From Acidobacteriota bacterium (GTDB taxonomy: Bacteria; Acidobacteriota; Terriglobia; Acidiferrales; UBA7541): a DNA stretch of 46,456 nt. Below are positions 1 to 8,580 of this stretch, in pieces. Under the pieces are notes generated by a model, which was not told where the DNA came from, ran no database searches, and saw only the letters and a program-made list of their open reading frames with translations. Made by a program: the position numbers and the translations under genes. Within the stretch, counting starts at the first letter, position 1. Every line of letters starts with the position of its first letter. The stretch is taken from assembly GCA_003224525.1 (NCBI GenBank), contig QHZB01000191.1, forward strand, positions 1 to 46,456, written 5' to 3'.

Positions 1-1976
1 CCGTCGGTGCCGGGGAAGAGCTCGACGAAGGCGCCGAACTCCGCAAGGCGAACGACTTTGCCGAGATAGGTCTTGCCGATTTCGGCGCTGGCGGTGACGT
101 CGCGAACCATCTGCAAGGCCGCGTCTCCGCCGGCTCCGCTGGTGGAGAAGATGTGCACGGTGCCGTCTTCGAGGACGTCGATTTTGACGCCGGTGGCTTC
201 GATGATGGACCTGATTTTCTTGCCACCCGGTCCAATGAGGTCCCGAATTTTGTCCTGCGGAATTTTTAGCTTGAAGAGGCGCGGGGCGTAGGCGGAAATG
301 GCGATGCGCGATTCGCTGAGCGTCTTCTCCATGGTGTCGAGAATCTGGAGACGGGCTTTCTTCGCCTGTGCGAGGGCTTCGCGCATCATGCCGATGGAAA
401 TCCCCAGGACCTTGATGTCCATCTGCAGCGCAGTGATGCCAGCGCGAGTTCCGGCGACTTTGAAGTCCATGTCGCCGTAGTGATCTTCGGCTCCGGCGAT
501 GTCCGTGAGGATGGAGTATTTCTTGTTGTCACCGACGACGAGCCCCATGGCGATGCCCGCGCAGGGAGCCTTCATCGGGACGCCAGCGTCCATCAGGGCG
601 AGAGAGCCGCCGCAAACAGTGGCCATGGAAGAGGAACCGTTGGATTCCAAAATGTCGGAGACGAGGCGCATGGCGTAGGGAAAATCCGCTTCGGGAGGAA
701 GCAGGTTCACGAGCGCGCGCTGCGCAAGAGCGCCATGGCCGATTTCGCGGCGGCCCGGGCCACGAAGGAATTTCACTTCACCGACGCTGAACGGCGGGAA
801 GTTGTAGTGCAGCATGAAGCGGTTGAACTGGTCTTGCTCGAAGAGCAGGTCGAGCCGCTGCATGTCTTCCTTGGTGCCCAGGGTCAGAGTGGCGAGCGCC
901 TGGGTTTCGCCGCGGGTAAAGAGGGCGGAACCGTGAACGCGGGGGAGCAAGCCGACTTCGCAGGTGATCAGGCGAATCTGGTCGAAGGCGCGACCGTCGG
1001 GACGGCGGCGGGCGTTGAGAACGTCGTCGCGGAAAATGTTTTCGCGGAGGCGTTCTAGGGCGCGCTTGGTAAGGGTGCGTTTCTCGTCCATCTCCTTCTT
1101 CGGCTCTTCGGGGATCGCTTTGATGATCTCTTCCTTGAGAGCATCGACGAGGTGGTAGCTTTCCTTCTTGGGATGTTTTTCGGTGTTCAGCGCGTCATGG
1201 AGCCTGTCGCCGTACTTTTTCTGGAGATCTTTGTAGATGGCTTCATCGAACGCGAGCGGCGCGACAACCACCTTCTTGGGCTTGAGCTGCGCGTAGAGTT
1301 CCTTGATGGCGGCGACGATTTTTTTGATTTGAGCGTGGCCGAACTCGAGAGCATCTGCAACCGCTTCTTCGGAAACTTCGAGCGCACCGGATTCCACCAT
1401 GACGATGGCTTCATCCGTGCCGGCAATGATGATATTCATCAAACTTTTCTTCTGGTCGGCGACGGTGGGATTGATCAGCAACTGCCCGTCGACCACGCCA
1501 ACGCGGACACAGGCGATGGGCTTCTCAAAGGGGAGGTCCGAGCAGTAAGCCGCGGCTGACGCGCTGGTCACGGCGATGACATCGGGGTCATTCTCGCTGT
1601 CTGCAGACAGCACCAAGGAGACGATCTGAGTTTCATTGCGCCAGGATTCAGGGAAGAGCGGACGCATGGGGCGGTCAATCAAGCGGGAGGTGAGAACTTC
1701 TTTTTCCGAGGGGCGTCCTTCGCGCTTGAAGAAACCGCCGGGGATTTTTCCGGCGGAGTAAGTGTTCTCACGATAGTCAACGGTGAGCGGCAAGAAGTCG
1801 CGATCATTCATCGCCGAGGCCATGCAAGCGGTGGTAAGCAGGACGGTGTCTCCGTAGCGGGCGGTGATGGCGCCATTGGCCTGTTTCGCAATTTTTCCAG
1901 TTTCCAGAGTCAGAGTGCGCCCGCCGACTTCGACAGTGACGCGATGTGGTGCGGGAGTGTGCGTATTTTCAGACAT
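1..1976 (-). CDS. pnp: Polyribonucleotide nucleotidyltransferase (PNPase), C-terminus cut by window edge
   Basis: PNPase is a phosphorolytic 3'-5' exoribonuclease of the RNA degradosome. About 658 codons are visible against a usual length near 700, so only the end of the S1 domain is missing. The reverse strand from ATG at 1976 gives two RNase PH-like regions, then a KH domain with the GxxG loop ([11 protein letters not shown], near 195-245), then an S1 domain beginning [20 protein letters not shown]. The start is supported by an AAAGGA ribosome site just upstream. It lies 273 bases downstream of rpsO in the classic rpsO-pnp order. Assignment is firm; the reading frame is continuous to the left edge. 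Confidence 0.96.
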   Translation of the reverse strand, partial: MSENTHTPAPHRVTVEVGGRTLTLETGKIAKQANGAITARYGDTVLLTTACMASAMNDRDFLPLTVDYRENTYSAGKIPGGFFKREGRPSEKEVLTSRLIDRPMRPLFPESWRNETQIVSLVLSADSENDPDVIAVTSASAAAYCSDLPFEKPIACVRVGVVDGQLLINPTVADQKKSLMNIIIAGTDEAIVMVESGALEVSEEAVADALEFGHAQIKKIVAAIKELYAQLKPKKVVVAPLAFDEAIYKDLQKKYGDRLHDALNTEKHPKKESYHLVDALKEEIIKAIPEEPKKEMDEKRTLTKRALERLRENIFRDDVLNARRRPDGRAFDQIRLITCEVGLLPRVHGSALFTRGETQALATLTLGTKEDMQRLDLLFEQDQFNRFMLHYNFPPFSVGEVKFLRGPGRREIGHGALAQRALVNLLPPEADFPYAMRLVSDILESNGSSSMATVCGGSLALMDAGVPMKAPCAGIAMGLVVGDNKKYSILTDIAGAEDHYGDMDFKVAGTRAGITALQMDIKVLGISIGMMREALAQAKKARLQILDTMEKTLSESRIAISAYAPRLFKLKIPQDKIRDLIGPGGKKIRSIIEATGVKIDVLEDGTVHIFSTSGAGGDAALQMVRDVTASAEIGKTYLGKVVRLAEFGAFVELFPGTD

Positions 1977-2219
1977 GAATCATTTCCTTTGGCTCCATCC
2001 GAGCGGAGCATCTTCAGGCGCGTTCGCGGGGGAAACGGGCCTTGAGTTTACGTTGGCCGCAATGCGGCCATCCATGATGAAGAGCAAGAGGCGAGAAGTA
2101 CCGTGAGGCTAACGAAACGCGACGGACGACACCACGAGAAATTCCGGCATTAATTCAGCCGCAAGCCTGACGACAGACTCCGTGCGGAATGTGTCAGTTC
2201 GTGAGAACGCAGTGAATAC

Positions 2220-2248
2220 CGTCCTGATTCCGATGCAACGGCAGGACG
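2220..2248 (-). other. Hairpin directly after rpsO stop
   Basis: CGTCCTG (2220-2226) pairs perfectly with CAGGACG (2242-2248) around a 15-base loop, starting right after the rpsO stop codon. There is no T-run on the reverse strand, so it is not a typical Rho-independent terminator. By position it resembles the processing or attenuation hairpin between rpsO and pnp in other bacteria, but that role is an inference. Confidence 0.4.
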
Positions 2249-2249
2249 A

Positions 2250-2510
2250 TTACTTGCGCAGGCTAAGACGTTCAACAATCTCGCGGTACCGATCCGGGTC
2301 GCGGCGGTTGAGATAGTCCAGCAAACGGCGGCGCTTATTGACCATCATGATCAATCCGCGGCGCGATGCATGGTCTTTCACGTGGGACTTGAGATGCGAG
2401 GTCAGATAGTTGATCCGCTCGCTGAGAAGCGCGATTTGCACTTCGGGCGAGCCCGTGTCCTTAACGTGGGTCCGGAATTGCTCGATCAACGCTGATTTCG
2501 GTGCGCTCAA
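2250..2510 (-). CDS. rpsO: 30S ribosomal protein S15
   Basis: This 86-residue protein matches S15 along its whole length, close to the family norm of 89. It carries the signature [22 protein letters not shown] followed by the KDHASRRGL and KRRRLLDYL 16S rRNA-binding segments. S15 is a primary 16S rRNA binder in the platform of the small subunit. The start codon is TTG, because no in-frame ATG precedes the conserved N-terminus and a GGAGAAGG ribosome site lies a few bases upstream. pnp follows on the same strand, as in most bacteria. Confidence 0.97.
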   Translation of the reverse strand: MSAPKSALIEQFRTHVKDTGSPEVQIALLSERINYLTSHLKSHVKDHASRRGLIMMVNKRRRLLDYLNRRDPDRYREIVERLSLRK

Positions 2511-2561
2511 GTGCCCTTCTCCGTCATCCCCTGAATTATTCCTCTTCTCTTCGACCCATTC

Positions 2562-2591
2562 AGGCTAGCACAAACGCAACAAGAGTGTAAA
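2562..2591 (-). promoter_or_regulatory. Candidate rpsO promoter
   Basis: On the reverse strand TTTACA (2586-2591) and TAGCCT (2562-2567) are separated by 18 bases. A TG one base before the hexamer makes it an extended -10. Transcription would start near 2555, leaving a leader of about 45 bases that contains the GGAGAAGG ribosome site. Confidence 0.4.
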
Positions 2592-2650
2592 GAAATGTAA
2601 AAGACCGGGCGGTGATCGCACATTCCGAGCAACGGAGGGTATTTCGGTTC

Positions 2651-2756
2651 GATGGTCGACGGAGATTGACCATCAACCTTTGGGCTGCTCGGCCCCGGAC
2701 AATGCTTGGGTGTAGCCCCTTCTTTGTCTTTCGCAATGGCGGGGCTAAAAAGAAGG
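2651..2756 (+). other. Leader region with competing hairpins before the DUF2911 gene
   Basis: The 350-base gap 2511-2861 holds the rpsO promoter on one strand and this structured stretch on the other. GATGGTC (2651-2657) pairs with GACCATC (2668-2674). TAGCCCC (2713-2719) pairs with GGGGCTA (2741-2747). CCTTCTTT (2718-2725) pairs with AAAGAAGG (2749-2756) and shares two C residues with the previous stem, so these two pairings compete. No T-run follows. Whether it is transcribed is unknown. Confidence 0.3.
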
Positions 2757-2861
2757 AGACGAATCCCCGTTTCATCCGTCTTTTGGAGTTGAGCGAAATC
2801 GATGTTGCACTCGGCCGGCAAATCCGGTTCAATGTTTGGGCACAGTCTGAGGGGGAGAAGA

Positions 2862-3401
2862 ATGAGAAAAGAATTTGCAGTTTTGGCAGTGGGATGTCTG
2901 GCACTGGGTCTCATGGCGCTGGGTTCAGCGCAGACGGACAAGAACAAGCGCCCGAGCCCGCCGGCCCAGGCAACATTCAGCCTTGGCGCGGGCCAGACGA
3001 TAACGGTGGACTACTCCAGCCCGCGGGTGAAGGGCCGCAAAATATTTGGTGAACACGAGCCTTATGGCAAAGTCTGGCGTGCTGGAGCCAATGAGGCGAC
3101 CACTTTCGTTACTACCACTGACCTGATGGTCGGCGGCAGCCACGTGCCTGCCGGCAGCTACACGATTTTCGCGATTCCGAACAAGGACAAGTGGACGTTG
3201 ATTATCAGCAAGAAAACCGGCGAATGGGGTACAGATTACCCGGGCCCGTCGGAGGATCTGGCGCGCATAGACATGAAGGCGTCGACGCTGCCCTCGGTCG
3301 TAGAGAATTTCACGATTGCTTTTGACAAGACGCCCGCGGGCTGCACGATGCGCTTGGATTGGGAGACGACGCGGGCGTCGGTGGAAATTGCAAAGATGTA
3401 A
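2862..3401 (+). CDS. Exported DUF2911 domain protein
   Basis: A 179-residue protein with a signal peptide (basic MRKEF, hydrophobic core, cleavage near GSAQ at about residue 23). The mature part matches DUF2911, a family frequent in Acidobacteriota and Bacteroidota, including KIFGEHEPYGKVWRAGANEAT and the VPAGSYTIFAIP and WTLIISK strands. The function of the family is unknown. The ATG at 2862 is chosen because GGGGGAGAAG lies just before it and the signal peptide starts there; the frame is open further upstream. It is a single gene, divergent from rpsO. Confidence 0.85.
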   Translation: MRKEFAVLAVGCLALGLMALGSAQTDKNKRPSPPAQATFSLGAGQTITVDYSSPRVKGRKIFGEHEPYGKVWRAGANEATTFVTTTDLMVGGSHVPAGSYTIFAIPNKDKWTLIISKKTGEWGTDYPGPSEDLARIDMKASTLPSVVENFTIAFDKTPAGCTMRLDWETTRASVEIAKM

Positions 3402-3480
3402 GAGCCCGCAATATCGAGTAACAACGAAAGGCGCGACCGGCAATTTAGCGGCGTGCCTTTTTCATTTTTGCTCCGCCATG

Positions 3481-4479
3481 TCAGATCGCTGAACTCTGGG
3501 AGCCTCGCTGGAGGCGTGTCATGCCGCGATCGACGAGCATGACTGCGCCGATGACTAGGGTGGCGGAGAGGAGCACATTTAACGTGACCGCTTCGCCGGC
3601 GAAGAGCCAGCCAAATAGAACCGCGACGATGGGATTGACGTAAGTGTGGGTAGCCACGAGAGTGGGTGAATAGTGCTCGAGGAGCCAGTTGTAAGCGGTG
3701 AAAGCCACGACCGAGCCGAAAAGAATGAGATAGCCCAGCGCGAGCCACGAACGCAAGGAGACGGCCGCGAAGGAAAAACCGCGAGATTCTCCCACAACTG
3801 TTCCGGCGAGGAGCAGTTGCACGGAACCCGCCAGCAATGAAAGTGCGGACAAGAGAAGTGGATGCCCGGAGAGATGCGACTGCCGGGAATAGACAATCCC
3901 AACGGACCAGGAAAGCGCTCCCAACACGATTGCGAGCGAGCCGACAAACACGCCGGGGCCAGAATTCAGGGCGCTTCGGCCCATCAGGAGACCGACGCCT
4001 CCGAATCCCAGAAGAATTCCGGCCAGAAGCGTTGCGTTCAAGCCCCACTGCCGGGCGGCGATAGCCGTGAGCAGGAAAACCCAGATGGGCTCGCTGGCAA
4101 TGAGGAGAGAGGCAAGGCCCGACGGTACTTTTTGCTCCGCCCAGTGAAGCGTGCCGTGACCGATAAGAAAGAAAAATACGCCGATGATGATACTGGCGCG
4201 AACCTGCGCCCAGGTGGGTCGCAGGCGTTTAGCAAGGCACCCGACAAGGAGAATCGTGCCGGCTATCAAGTGCCGAAGGCCCGCGGTGTAGAGCGGAGGA
4301 ATCGTTTCCACGGCATAACGAATCGCGAGGTAGGTGGAACCCCAGATGAGGTAGATGGAGAGAAAGGAAAAAATGACGGTGGCGCGATGCAATCGCGGGC
4401 GTGCAGAGGTCATGACCGCCGGGACTTCTTCAATGACTGTCGCAGATTTCATGGGCATCGGTTCACCAAGGAGCGGCAA
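3481..4479 (-). CDS. EamA/DMT-family membrane transporter
   Basis: A 332-residue inner-membrane protein with about ten hydrophobic helices arranged as two EamA repeats. The first repeat begins at FLSIYLIWGSTYLAIRYA (near residue 38) and the second near VGSLAIVLGALSWSVGIV. The closing helices contain the family signature YVNPIVAVLFGWLFAGEAVT. Drug/metabolite transporters of this type (YedA, RhaT-like) usually export amino acids or small metabolites; the substrate cannot be read here. The start may be at any of three Met codons within the first ten residues. It stands alone, divergent from the CGNR regulator. Confidence 0.88.
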   Translation of the reverse strand: MPLLGEPMPMKSATVIEEVPAVMTSARPRLHRATVIFSFLSIYLIWGSTYLAIRYAVETIPPLYTAGLRHLIAGTILLVGCLAKRLRPTWAQVRASIIIGVFFFLIGHGTLHWAEQKVPSGLASLLIASEPIWVFLLTAIAARQWGLNATLLAGILLGFGGVGLLMGRSALNSGPGVFVGSLAIVLGALSWSVGIVYSRQSHLSGHPLLLSALSLLAGSVQLLLAGTVVGESRGFSFAAVSLRSWLALGYLILFGSVVAFTAYNWLLEHYSPTLVATHTYVNPIVAVLFGWLFAGEAVTLNVLLSATLVIGAVMLVDRGMTRLQRGSQSSAI

Positions 4480-4512
4480 AAGGCACCGCAGTACGGCGGC
4501 TCCTTACCCCTG

Positions 4513-4547
4513 TTGCTGTAATGCTCTATCGCTGCTATACTCATTAC
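4513..4547 (+). promoter_or_regulatory. Sigma-70 promoter with overlapping inverted repeat, upstream of CGNR gene
   Basis: TTGCTG (4513-4518) and TATACT (4536-4541) lie 17 bases apart, and a TG at 4533-4534 extends the -10. An inverted repeat GTAATG (4518-4523) / CATTAC (4542-4547) brackets the spacer, the -10 and the predicted start site, so a protein bound there would block polymerase. The next gene encodes a DNA-binding-type zinc-finger protein, which makes autoregulation plausible. Confidence 0.6.
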
Positions 4548-4598
4548 CGCAGCATAGGTGATTTGTTGTAACGAGTCAAGCTAATTTAAACCATTACA

Positions 4599-5180
4599 GT
4601 GAAAGCACTCCAGAATATTTTCCACGCGGCGGGGTTCGGCAAGGTCGCTCCCTGGGTGGATCTCGCCAACAGCCAGGAATGGAATGGCTTCGGGAAGCTC
4701 ACCGATCACCTTACGAACTCGCGGTGGCTCGCCACCTTCCTCAAGCATTGGAACCTTCATCCCCTTCCCTCGAAAAACGTTCCGCGGCGCAAACTGGTGC
4801 ATTTGCGCTTTCTGCTGCGCCGCGCCGCGGAAAAACTAGCGGCCGGGGGCTCTCTCGACCCCAGAGAGATTTCCAAGGTGAATCAGGTATTGAACGTACC
4901 GGTCTGGCAGAAGCTAGTACAGGACCAAAATGGAATCCGCGCCGAGATGGTTCCGGTGCGGAGCGATTGGAATTGGGTGATCGCCCGGATTGCCGCTTCG
5001 CTTGGAGAGATGCTGGCGAACCACGAGGTGGAGCGCATCAAAGTCTGCGCCAATTCCGATTGCCGCTGGGTTTTCCGCGATCCGACGAAAGCCAAGACGA
5101 AGCGCTGGTGCAACGACCGCACCTGCGGCAACCGCGCCCGGGTGCGCCGTGCCCGGGCCGCACAAAAGCAAAGAGCCTGA
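4599..5180 (+). CDS. CGNR zinc-finger protein (ABATE-type transcription regulator)
   Basis: A 193-residue protein with an N-terminal ABATE-like helical region (about residues 15-135) and a C-terminal CGNR zinc finger. The four likely zinc ligands are C150, C155, C171 and C176, in CANSDCRWVFRD and WCNDRTCGNR, followed by a very basic tail (RARVRRARAAQKQR). Such proteins are thought to be stress-related transcription regulators. The start is GTG; an in-frame stop lies 12 bases upstream, so no longer start is possible. There is no obvious ribosome site. A strong promoter with an inverted repeat precedes it. Confidence 0.85.
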   Translation: MKALQNIFHAAGFGKVAPWVDLANSQEWNGFGKLTDHLTNSRWLATFLKHWNLHPLPSKNVPRRKLVHLRFLLRRAAEKLAAGGSLDPREISKVNQVLNVPVWQKLVQDQNGIRAEMVPVRSDWNWVIARIAASLGEMLANHEVERIKVCANSDCRWVFRDPTKAKTKRWCNDRTCGNRARVRRARAAQKQRA

Positions 5181-5231
5181 CGAAGAAAGTTCCCTGTCGC
5201 CAGGCCCGCAGACGAATTTGTTGATCTGAAG

Positions 5232-5843
5232 TTAGGAATTTTTCCGGCGCACGAGCGCAAGAAACTCGTCCCGGGTCTGCTTATTGTGGCGGAACGCGCC
5301 GAGCATGGCGCTGGTGACGGCCTGGCCATGCTGCTTTTCCACCCCGCGCATCTGCATGCACAGATGGCGGGCTTCGATAATCACACCGACACCCTGGGGA
5401 GCGATTTTCTCCTCGATGGACTGGGCGATCTGGCTGGTCATGCGCTCCTGAATCTGCAAGCGACGCGCAAACATATTGACCACGCGAGCAATCTTGCTGA
5501 GCCCCAGAACACGCTTCTCCGGAAGATAGGCCACGTGAGCCTTCCCGAAGAATGGCAGCAGGTGATGTTCGCAGAGGCTGAAGAACTCGATGTCCTTCAC
5601 GATGACCATTTCGTCGTAGGCCACGCTGAACGTTGCGCCGTTCAATACATGATCCAAGTTCAAGTGGTAACCGCTGGTCAAATACTTCAGTGCTTTCTCG
5701 AAACGCTCCGGTGTCTTGCGCAGCCCTTCGCGATTGGGATCCTCTCCGATGATCTTTATGATTTCGCGCATGTGGCCGGCGATGGTGCGCGCGTCGAGGT
5801 CCTTGCGGTCATTCAGCAGAATTTCTTCCGTTGGCTTGTTCAC
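5232..5843 (-). CDS. folE: GTP cyclohydrolase I
   Basis: FolE converts GTP to 7,8-dihydroneopterin triphosphate, the first step to folate, pterins and queuosine-type compounds. The 203 residues contain the [15 protein letters not shown] entry motif, the zinc ligands C91 and H94 ([10 protein letters not shown]) and C162 (HLCMQMRGV), and the closing TRDEFLAL. The start is GTG, overlapping the previous stop as GTGA, with GAAGGGAA upstream. It is the last gene of a four-gene operon with two pterin synthase paralogues that act on its product. Confidence 0.96.
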   Translation of the reverse strand: MNKPTEEILLNDRKDLDARTIAGHMREIIKIIGEDPNREGLRKTPERFEKALKYLTSGYHLNLDHVLNGATFSVAYDEMVIVKDIEFFSLCEHHLLPFFGKAHVAYLPEKRVLGLSKIARVVNMFARRLQIQERMTSQIAQSIEEKIAPQGVGVIIEARHLCMQMRGVEKQHGQAVTSAMLGAFRHNKQTRDEFLALVRRKNS

Positions 5844-6298
5844 GGGCGATTCCCTTCTAGGTTTTCCCCTGCGTATTCGAAGCTGTTGTTTCCGGTCTCT
5901 TGGACGCGGATACGTTCGAGCTTCGCCTCGGGGAAGAATTTCAAGCGCTGATAAATCTCAATGCACAAATTCTCGGTGGTGGGCACTTTCTCGCGAAAGG
6001 CGGCGACATCTTCGTTGAGCGACTTGCGATCGAATTCGTCGAGCACCTGGCGTTCGACGAAGGCGTCCAGATCGGCCAGATTCGCGATCATGCCCGTGGC
6101 CGGGTCAACGTCTCCCGACATGCTGACTTCCAACACGTAGTTATGGCCGTGGCCATAGGGATTGTTGCATTTCCCAAAGACACGGCAATTCTCCTCTTCA
6201 CTTAGATGCGGGCTATGCAGCCGGTGTGACGCCGAGAATCGATACCGGCGGCCGAGTTCGATCTTAAGGGCGTTGCTCATGGTTTTCCCGCCGCTCAT
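5840..6298 (-). CDS. 6-pyruvoyl-tetrahydropterin / 6-carboxytetrahydropterin synthase family, paralogue with altered catalytic site
   Basis: This 152-residue protein belongs to the PTPS/QueD T-fold family. The zinc ligands are present as H25 (SASH), H50 and H52 (PYGHGHNY). The nucleophile is C44 in FGKCNNP, the arrangement of animal-type PTPS. The catalytic Asp-His pair of the family (LDHKNL in animal PTPS) reads Asp90-Arg91 here (FDRKSLN), so the proton-relay His is missing. The TTEN and ETGNNS pterin-binding segments are kept. It overlaps both neighbours by four bases. It may do a modified reaction or act as a partner subunit; both are inferences. Confidence 0.88.
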   Translation of the reverse strand: MSGGKTMSNALKIELGRRYRFSASHRLHSPHLSEEENCRVFGKCNNPYGHGHNYVLEVSMSGDVDPATGMIANLADLDAFVERQVLDEFDRKSLNEDVAAFREKVPTTENLCIEIYQRLKFFPEAKLERIRVQETGNNSFEYAGENLEGNRP

Positions 6299-6726
6299 GG
6301 TTTACCTGCCGCGCTGGCGCCGTTGCGGTAGCAATCGGCGAAGAGGTCGGGCGACTCGTACAGGCGCACGCGATGCAGCCGGCCTTGCGTGATTTTCGGC
6401 TCCAGCAATTGCCAGATTACGCGTGCAATGTTTTCACAGGTCGGAATCTGTCCGGCCAGTTCAGCGACCTCGTAATTGAGATGCCGATGATCCATGCGCC
6501 GCATGACTTCGCGTTCGAGAATCTCTTTTAGTTCTTTCAGGTCCAGGACCATGCCGGTCACCGGATCCGGTTCGCCCTCAACGGTTACTTCCAGCGTGTA
6601 ATTGTGCCCGTGGCCGTGAGGGTTATTGCACTTCCCAAAGATTCGACGGTTCTCCTCAGCCGAAAGATTCGGGTTGTGGTAGAGATGCGAGGCGGCAAAC
6701 TCGATTTTTCGCGTGAGAAGAACCAT
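6295..6726 (-). CDS. 6-pyruvoyl-tetrahydropterin / 6-carboxytetrahydropterin synthase
   Basis: A 143-residue PTPS/QueD family protein acting on dihydroneopterin triphosphate made by FolE. The site is intact: zinc ligands H14, H39 and H41, nucleophile C33 in FGKCNNPHGHGHNY, and catalytic Asp79-His80 in MDHRHLNYEV. The sequence around DPVTGMVLDLKELKEIL is very like animal PTPS, so tetrahydrobiopterin-type synthesis is as likely as 6-carboxytetrahydropterin. No queC, queE or sepiapterin reductase gene is nearby to decide. It forms an ATGA overlap with the paralogue downstream. Confidence 0.93.
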   Translation of the reverse strand: MVLLTRKIEFAASHLYHNPNLSAEENRRIFGKCNNPHGHGHNYTLEVTVEGEPDPVTGMVLDLKELKEILEREVMRRMDHRHLNYEVAELAGQIPTCENIARVIWQLLEPKITQGRLHRVRLYESPDLFADCYRNGASAAGKP

Positions 6727-6736
6727 GGGCGTTCGC

Positions 6737-7810
6737 TTATCTTGCCGATTGGGGAGCTCCGACGGAGTACTCCCGGCCTTTCCATTGGATTCTTCCCTTT
6801 ACATGGCCCCGGTAGGACGCCCAGAGCACAGCTACGTACAGCGCCACCGCGGGCACGTAATAAAAGATGAAGGAGAATGGGAAATGGTTACGAGCCAAGT
6901 CAAGACCGTAGCTGGTTTGGCGGGCGATCAGGAGCAAGACTCCCAGGAAAAGCAGAAAAGGATACTTCATCCCTGCGACCATCAGAAGGAGCGGAATCCA
7001 AGGGAGGCTTGACTCCATCTCGCGAAACACAGCCCATGGAGTGCCGCCCATCAAGCGATAGAGATTTTTCTTCCAGCCCTGCCACATCGCTTGGAACGAG
7101 CGGTACATGCGCACGCAAACAATGCCCTTGCCTGAGCCGAACCAGATGCGATGTCCCGCGGCCTTCACGCGCATGGCGAGGGCGACGTCCTCCAGGACCT
7201 CGCCGGCAAAAGTGGAATGGCCGCCGATGGCGTCGTACACATCGCGGCGCATCATCAGGAACTGGCCGTTCGCGGCCGCGGCGGGTGAGTTCGGATCATT
7301 CACCTTTTCATACGAGAAGCGCTTCGCCAGCCGCAGGTAGATGTAAGGAATCAGCGCTTTTTCATACCACGTCTCGGTGATCTGCTCGGGAGAAAATGAA
7401 ACCAGAGCAGCCTTGTGTTCCTGCGCAATTTGGAGTGCACGGGACGCGGAATTCCGCTCGTGTTCCGCGTCGGCATCGGTGAAAAGGAGCCAAGCACACT
7501 TGGCCTGTTGTACTCCGACCCAGAGGGCGTGGTTCTTCCCAACCCAGCCATCGGGCAATCCGCCGGCTTCCAGCGGGCGCAAGTTTGGAACTCTCCCCAT
7601 GAGATTTTTCACGACGCTAGCGGTCCCGTCCGTGGACTGATCATCCACCACCAGGATCTCGCCGATTTCCGGCTGGCTCGCCAAGGACGCAATGCACGCT
7701 GCAATAACCGCCTCCTCATTCCGGGCCGGAACGATAGCCGTGACGGAGCCCGAGGCCGCTGCCGGGGCGGCGGCGCCGATGGGCGGTAAGCGGTGGGCGT
7801 CGTTAGTCAT
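6737..7810 (-). CDS. Membrane-associated family 2 glycosyltransferase
   Basis: A 357-residue GT2 enzyme using the ATG at 7810 (MTNDAHRLPP); the open frame extends upstream but without family sequence. Motifs in order are VTAIVPARNEEAVI, the nucleotide-binding LVVDDQSTDGT, the metal-binding FTDADAEH, GEVLEDVALAMR with the catalytic acidic pair, and QGWKKN. Two to three C-terminal hydrophobic helices anchor it in the membrane. The layout resembles HpnB and CrtQ type enzymes of hopanoid or carotenoid pathways. It lies 10 bases upstream of the pterin synthase genes, so it is probably co-transcribed with folE; the acceptor is unknown. Confidence 0.85.
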   Translation of the reverse strand: MTNDAHRLPPIGAAAPAAASGSVTAIVPARNEEAVIAACIASLASQPEIGEILVVDDQSTDGTASVVKNLMGRVPNLRPLEAGGLPDGWVGKNHALWVGVQQAKCAWLLFTDADAEHERNSASRALQIAQEHKAALVSFSPEQITETWYEKALIPYIYLRLAKRFSYEKVNDPNSPAAAANGQFLMMRRDVYDAIGGHSTFAGEVLEDVALAMRVKAAGHRIWFGSGKGIVCVRMYRSFQAMWQGWKKNLYRLMGGTPWAVFREMESSLPWIPLLLMVAGMKYPFLLFLGVLLLIARQTSYGLDLARNHFPFSFIFYYVPAVALYVAVLWASYRGHVKGRIQWKGREYSVGAPQSAR

Positions 7811-7872
7811 TGTGTATTGGATGCGGAAGGATTGTTTCCCGATCTGGGACAATTGGGTTAGTATAGCATTTG

Positions 7873-8400
7873 ATGAGAATCGTTCGAAAAATTGGGGCCT
7901 GGGCCGTGATAGGTATCGCTGCGCTGGTTTTGGTGCTCTTCGCCATGCCCACATACCGGCAAGGGGAAGCCTCGATAGCGGGCAAGACCGCACAGGACTT
8001 TCCTTTGGAAGTCTGGGGGAAACCAGGGCACCTTACCGATCTGAAGGGCAAGGTCGTCATTCTGAATTTCTGGGCGACTTGGTGTCCGCCCTGCATCGAG
8101 GAAACGCCGGCGCTCAACCGGCTTCAAAAGTACATCGAATCGCGCAATGCGTTAGTCCTGGGTGTGAGCGTTGACGAGGACCCTGCGGCTTACGAGAAAT
8201 TCTTGAAGGACTACGGCGTTGTTTTTCCGACCTTCCGCGAACCTACCAGAAAGCTGGCGCTCGACTACGGCACCTCGGTGTTCCCTGACACATACGTCAT
8301 CGACCGGCACGGAAAGATCTTACGAAAGTTTTTCTCATCCCAACAGTGGGATTCACCGGATATGCTGGCGTATTTCGATGCCGTCCTAGGACAAAGCTAA
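7873..8400 (+). CDS. TlpA/ResA-like membrane-anchored thioredoxin
   Basis: A 175-residue protein with an uncleaved N-terminal membrane anchor (about residues 8-27) and a periplasmic thioredoxin fold. The active site is WATWCPPCIEE, followed by the cis-Pro region SVFPDTYVID. Proteins of this type reduce or isomerise disulfides outside the membrane, often during cytochrome c maturation. ATG at 7873 is preferred over the TTG directly before it. It is divergent from the GT2 gene with 62 bases between the starts, and no ribosome site is clear. Confidence 0.9.
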   Translation: MRIVRKIGAWAVIGIAALVLVLFAMPTYRQGEASIAGKTAQDFPLEVWGKPGHLTDLKGKVVILNFWATWCPPCIEETPALNRLQKYIESRNALVLGVSVDEDPAAYEKFLKDYGVVFPTFREPTRKLALDYGTSVFPDTYVIDRHGKILRKFFSSQQWDSPDMLAYFDAVLGQS

Positions 8401-8495
8401 GAACGAACATCAAAAAGACAATCAAACGCTCTGGTTTTATTTTTCCCGGTGAAGTCCGCGTCTTCGCGTGGACTCTCTGGGCGAATTACTCCTAC

Positions 8496-8548
8496 GAAAG
8501 AAGCCCGTAAATCATTGATTCTACAAGGCTGAGACTCGGGCTGCTTTC
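8496..8548. repeat. Inverted repeat in convergent intergenic region
   Basis: GAAAG-a-AGCCCG (8496-8507) pairs with CGGGCT-g-CTTTC (8537-8548), 11 pairs with one internal mismatch and a 29-base loop. It sits between the converging TlpA-like and permease genes and could end transcription from either side, though it lacks a T-run. The inner AATCATTGATT is itself palindromic. Confidence 0.4.
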
Positions 8549-8580
8549 ATCATTCGTTGTGGCTCTCCGAGGGCCATGAT

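Noticed and set aside
480-1058. 192-codon plus-strand open frame opposite pnp
   Set aside because: It is antisense to a clear PNPase reading, has no family sequence and reflects codon bias of a GC-rich gene.
2612-3052. 146-codon plus-strand frame before the DUF2911 gene
   Set aside because: It runs out of frame into the DUF2911 gene and lacks a ribosome site; the DUF2911 reading has a signal peptide and family motifs.
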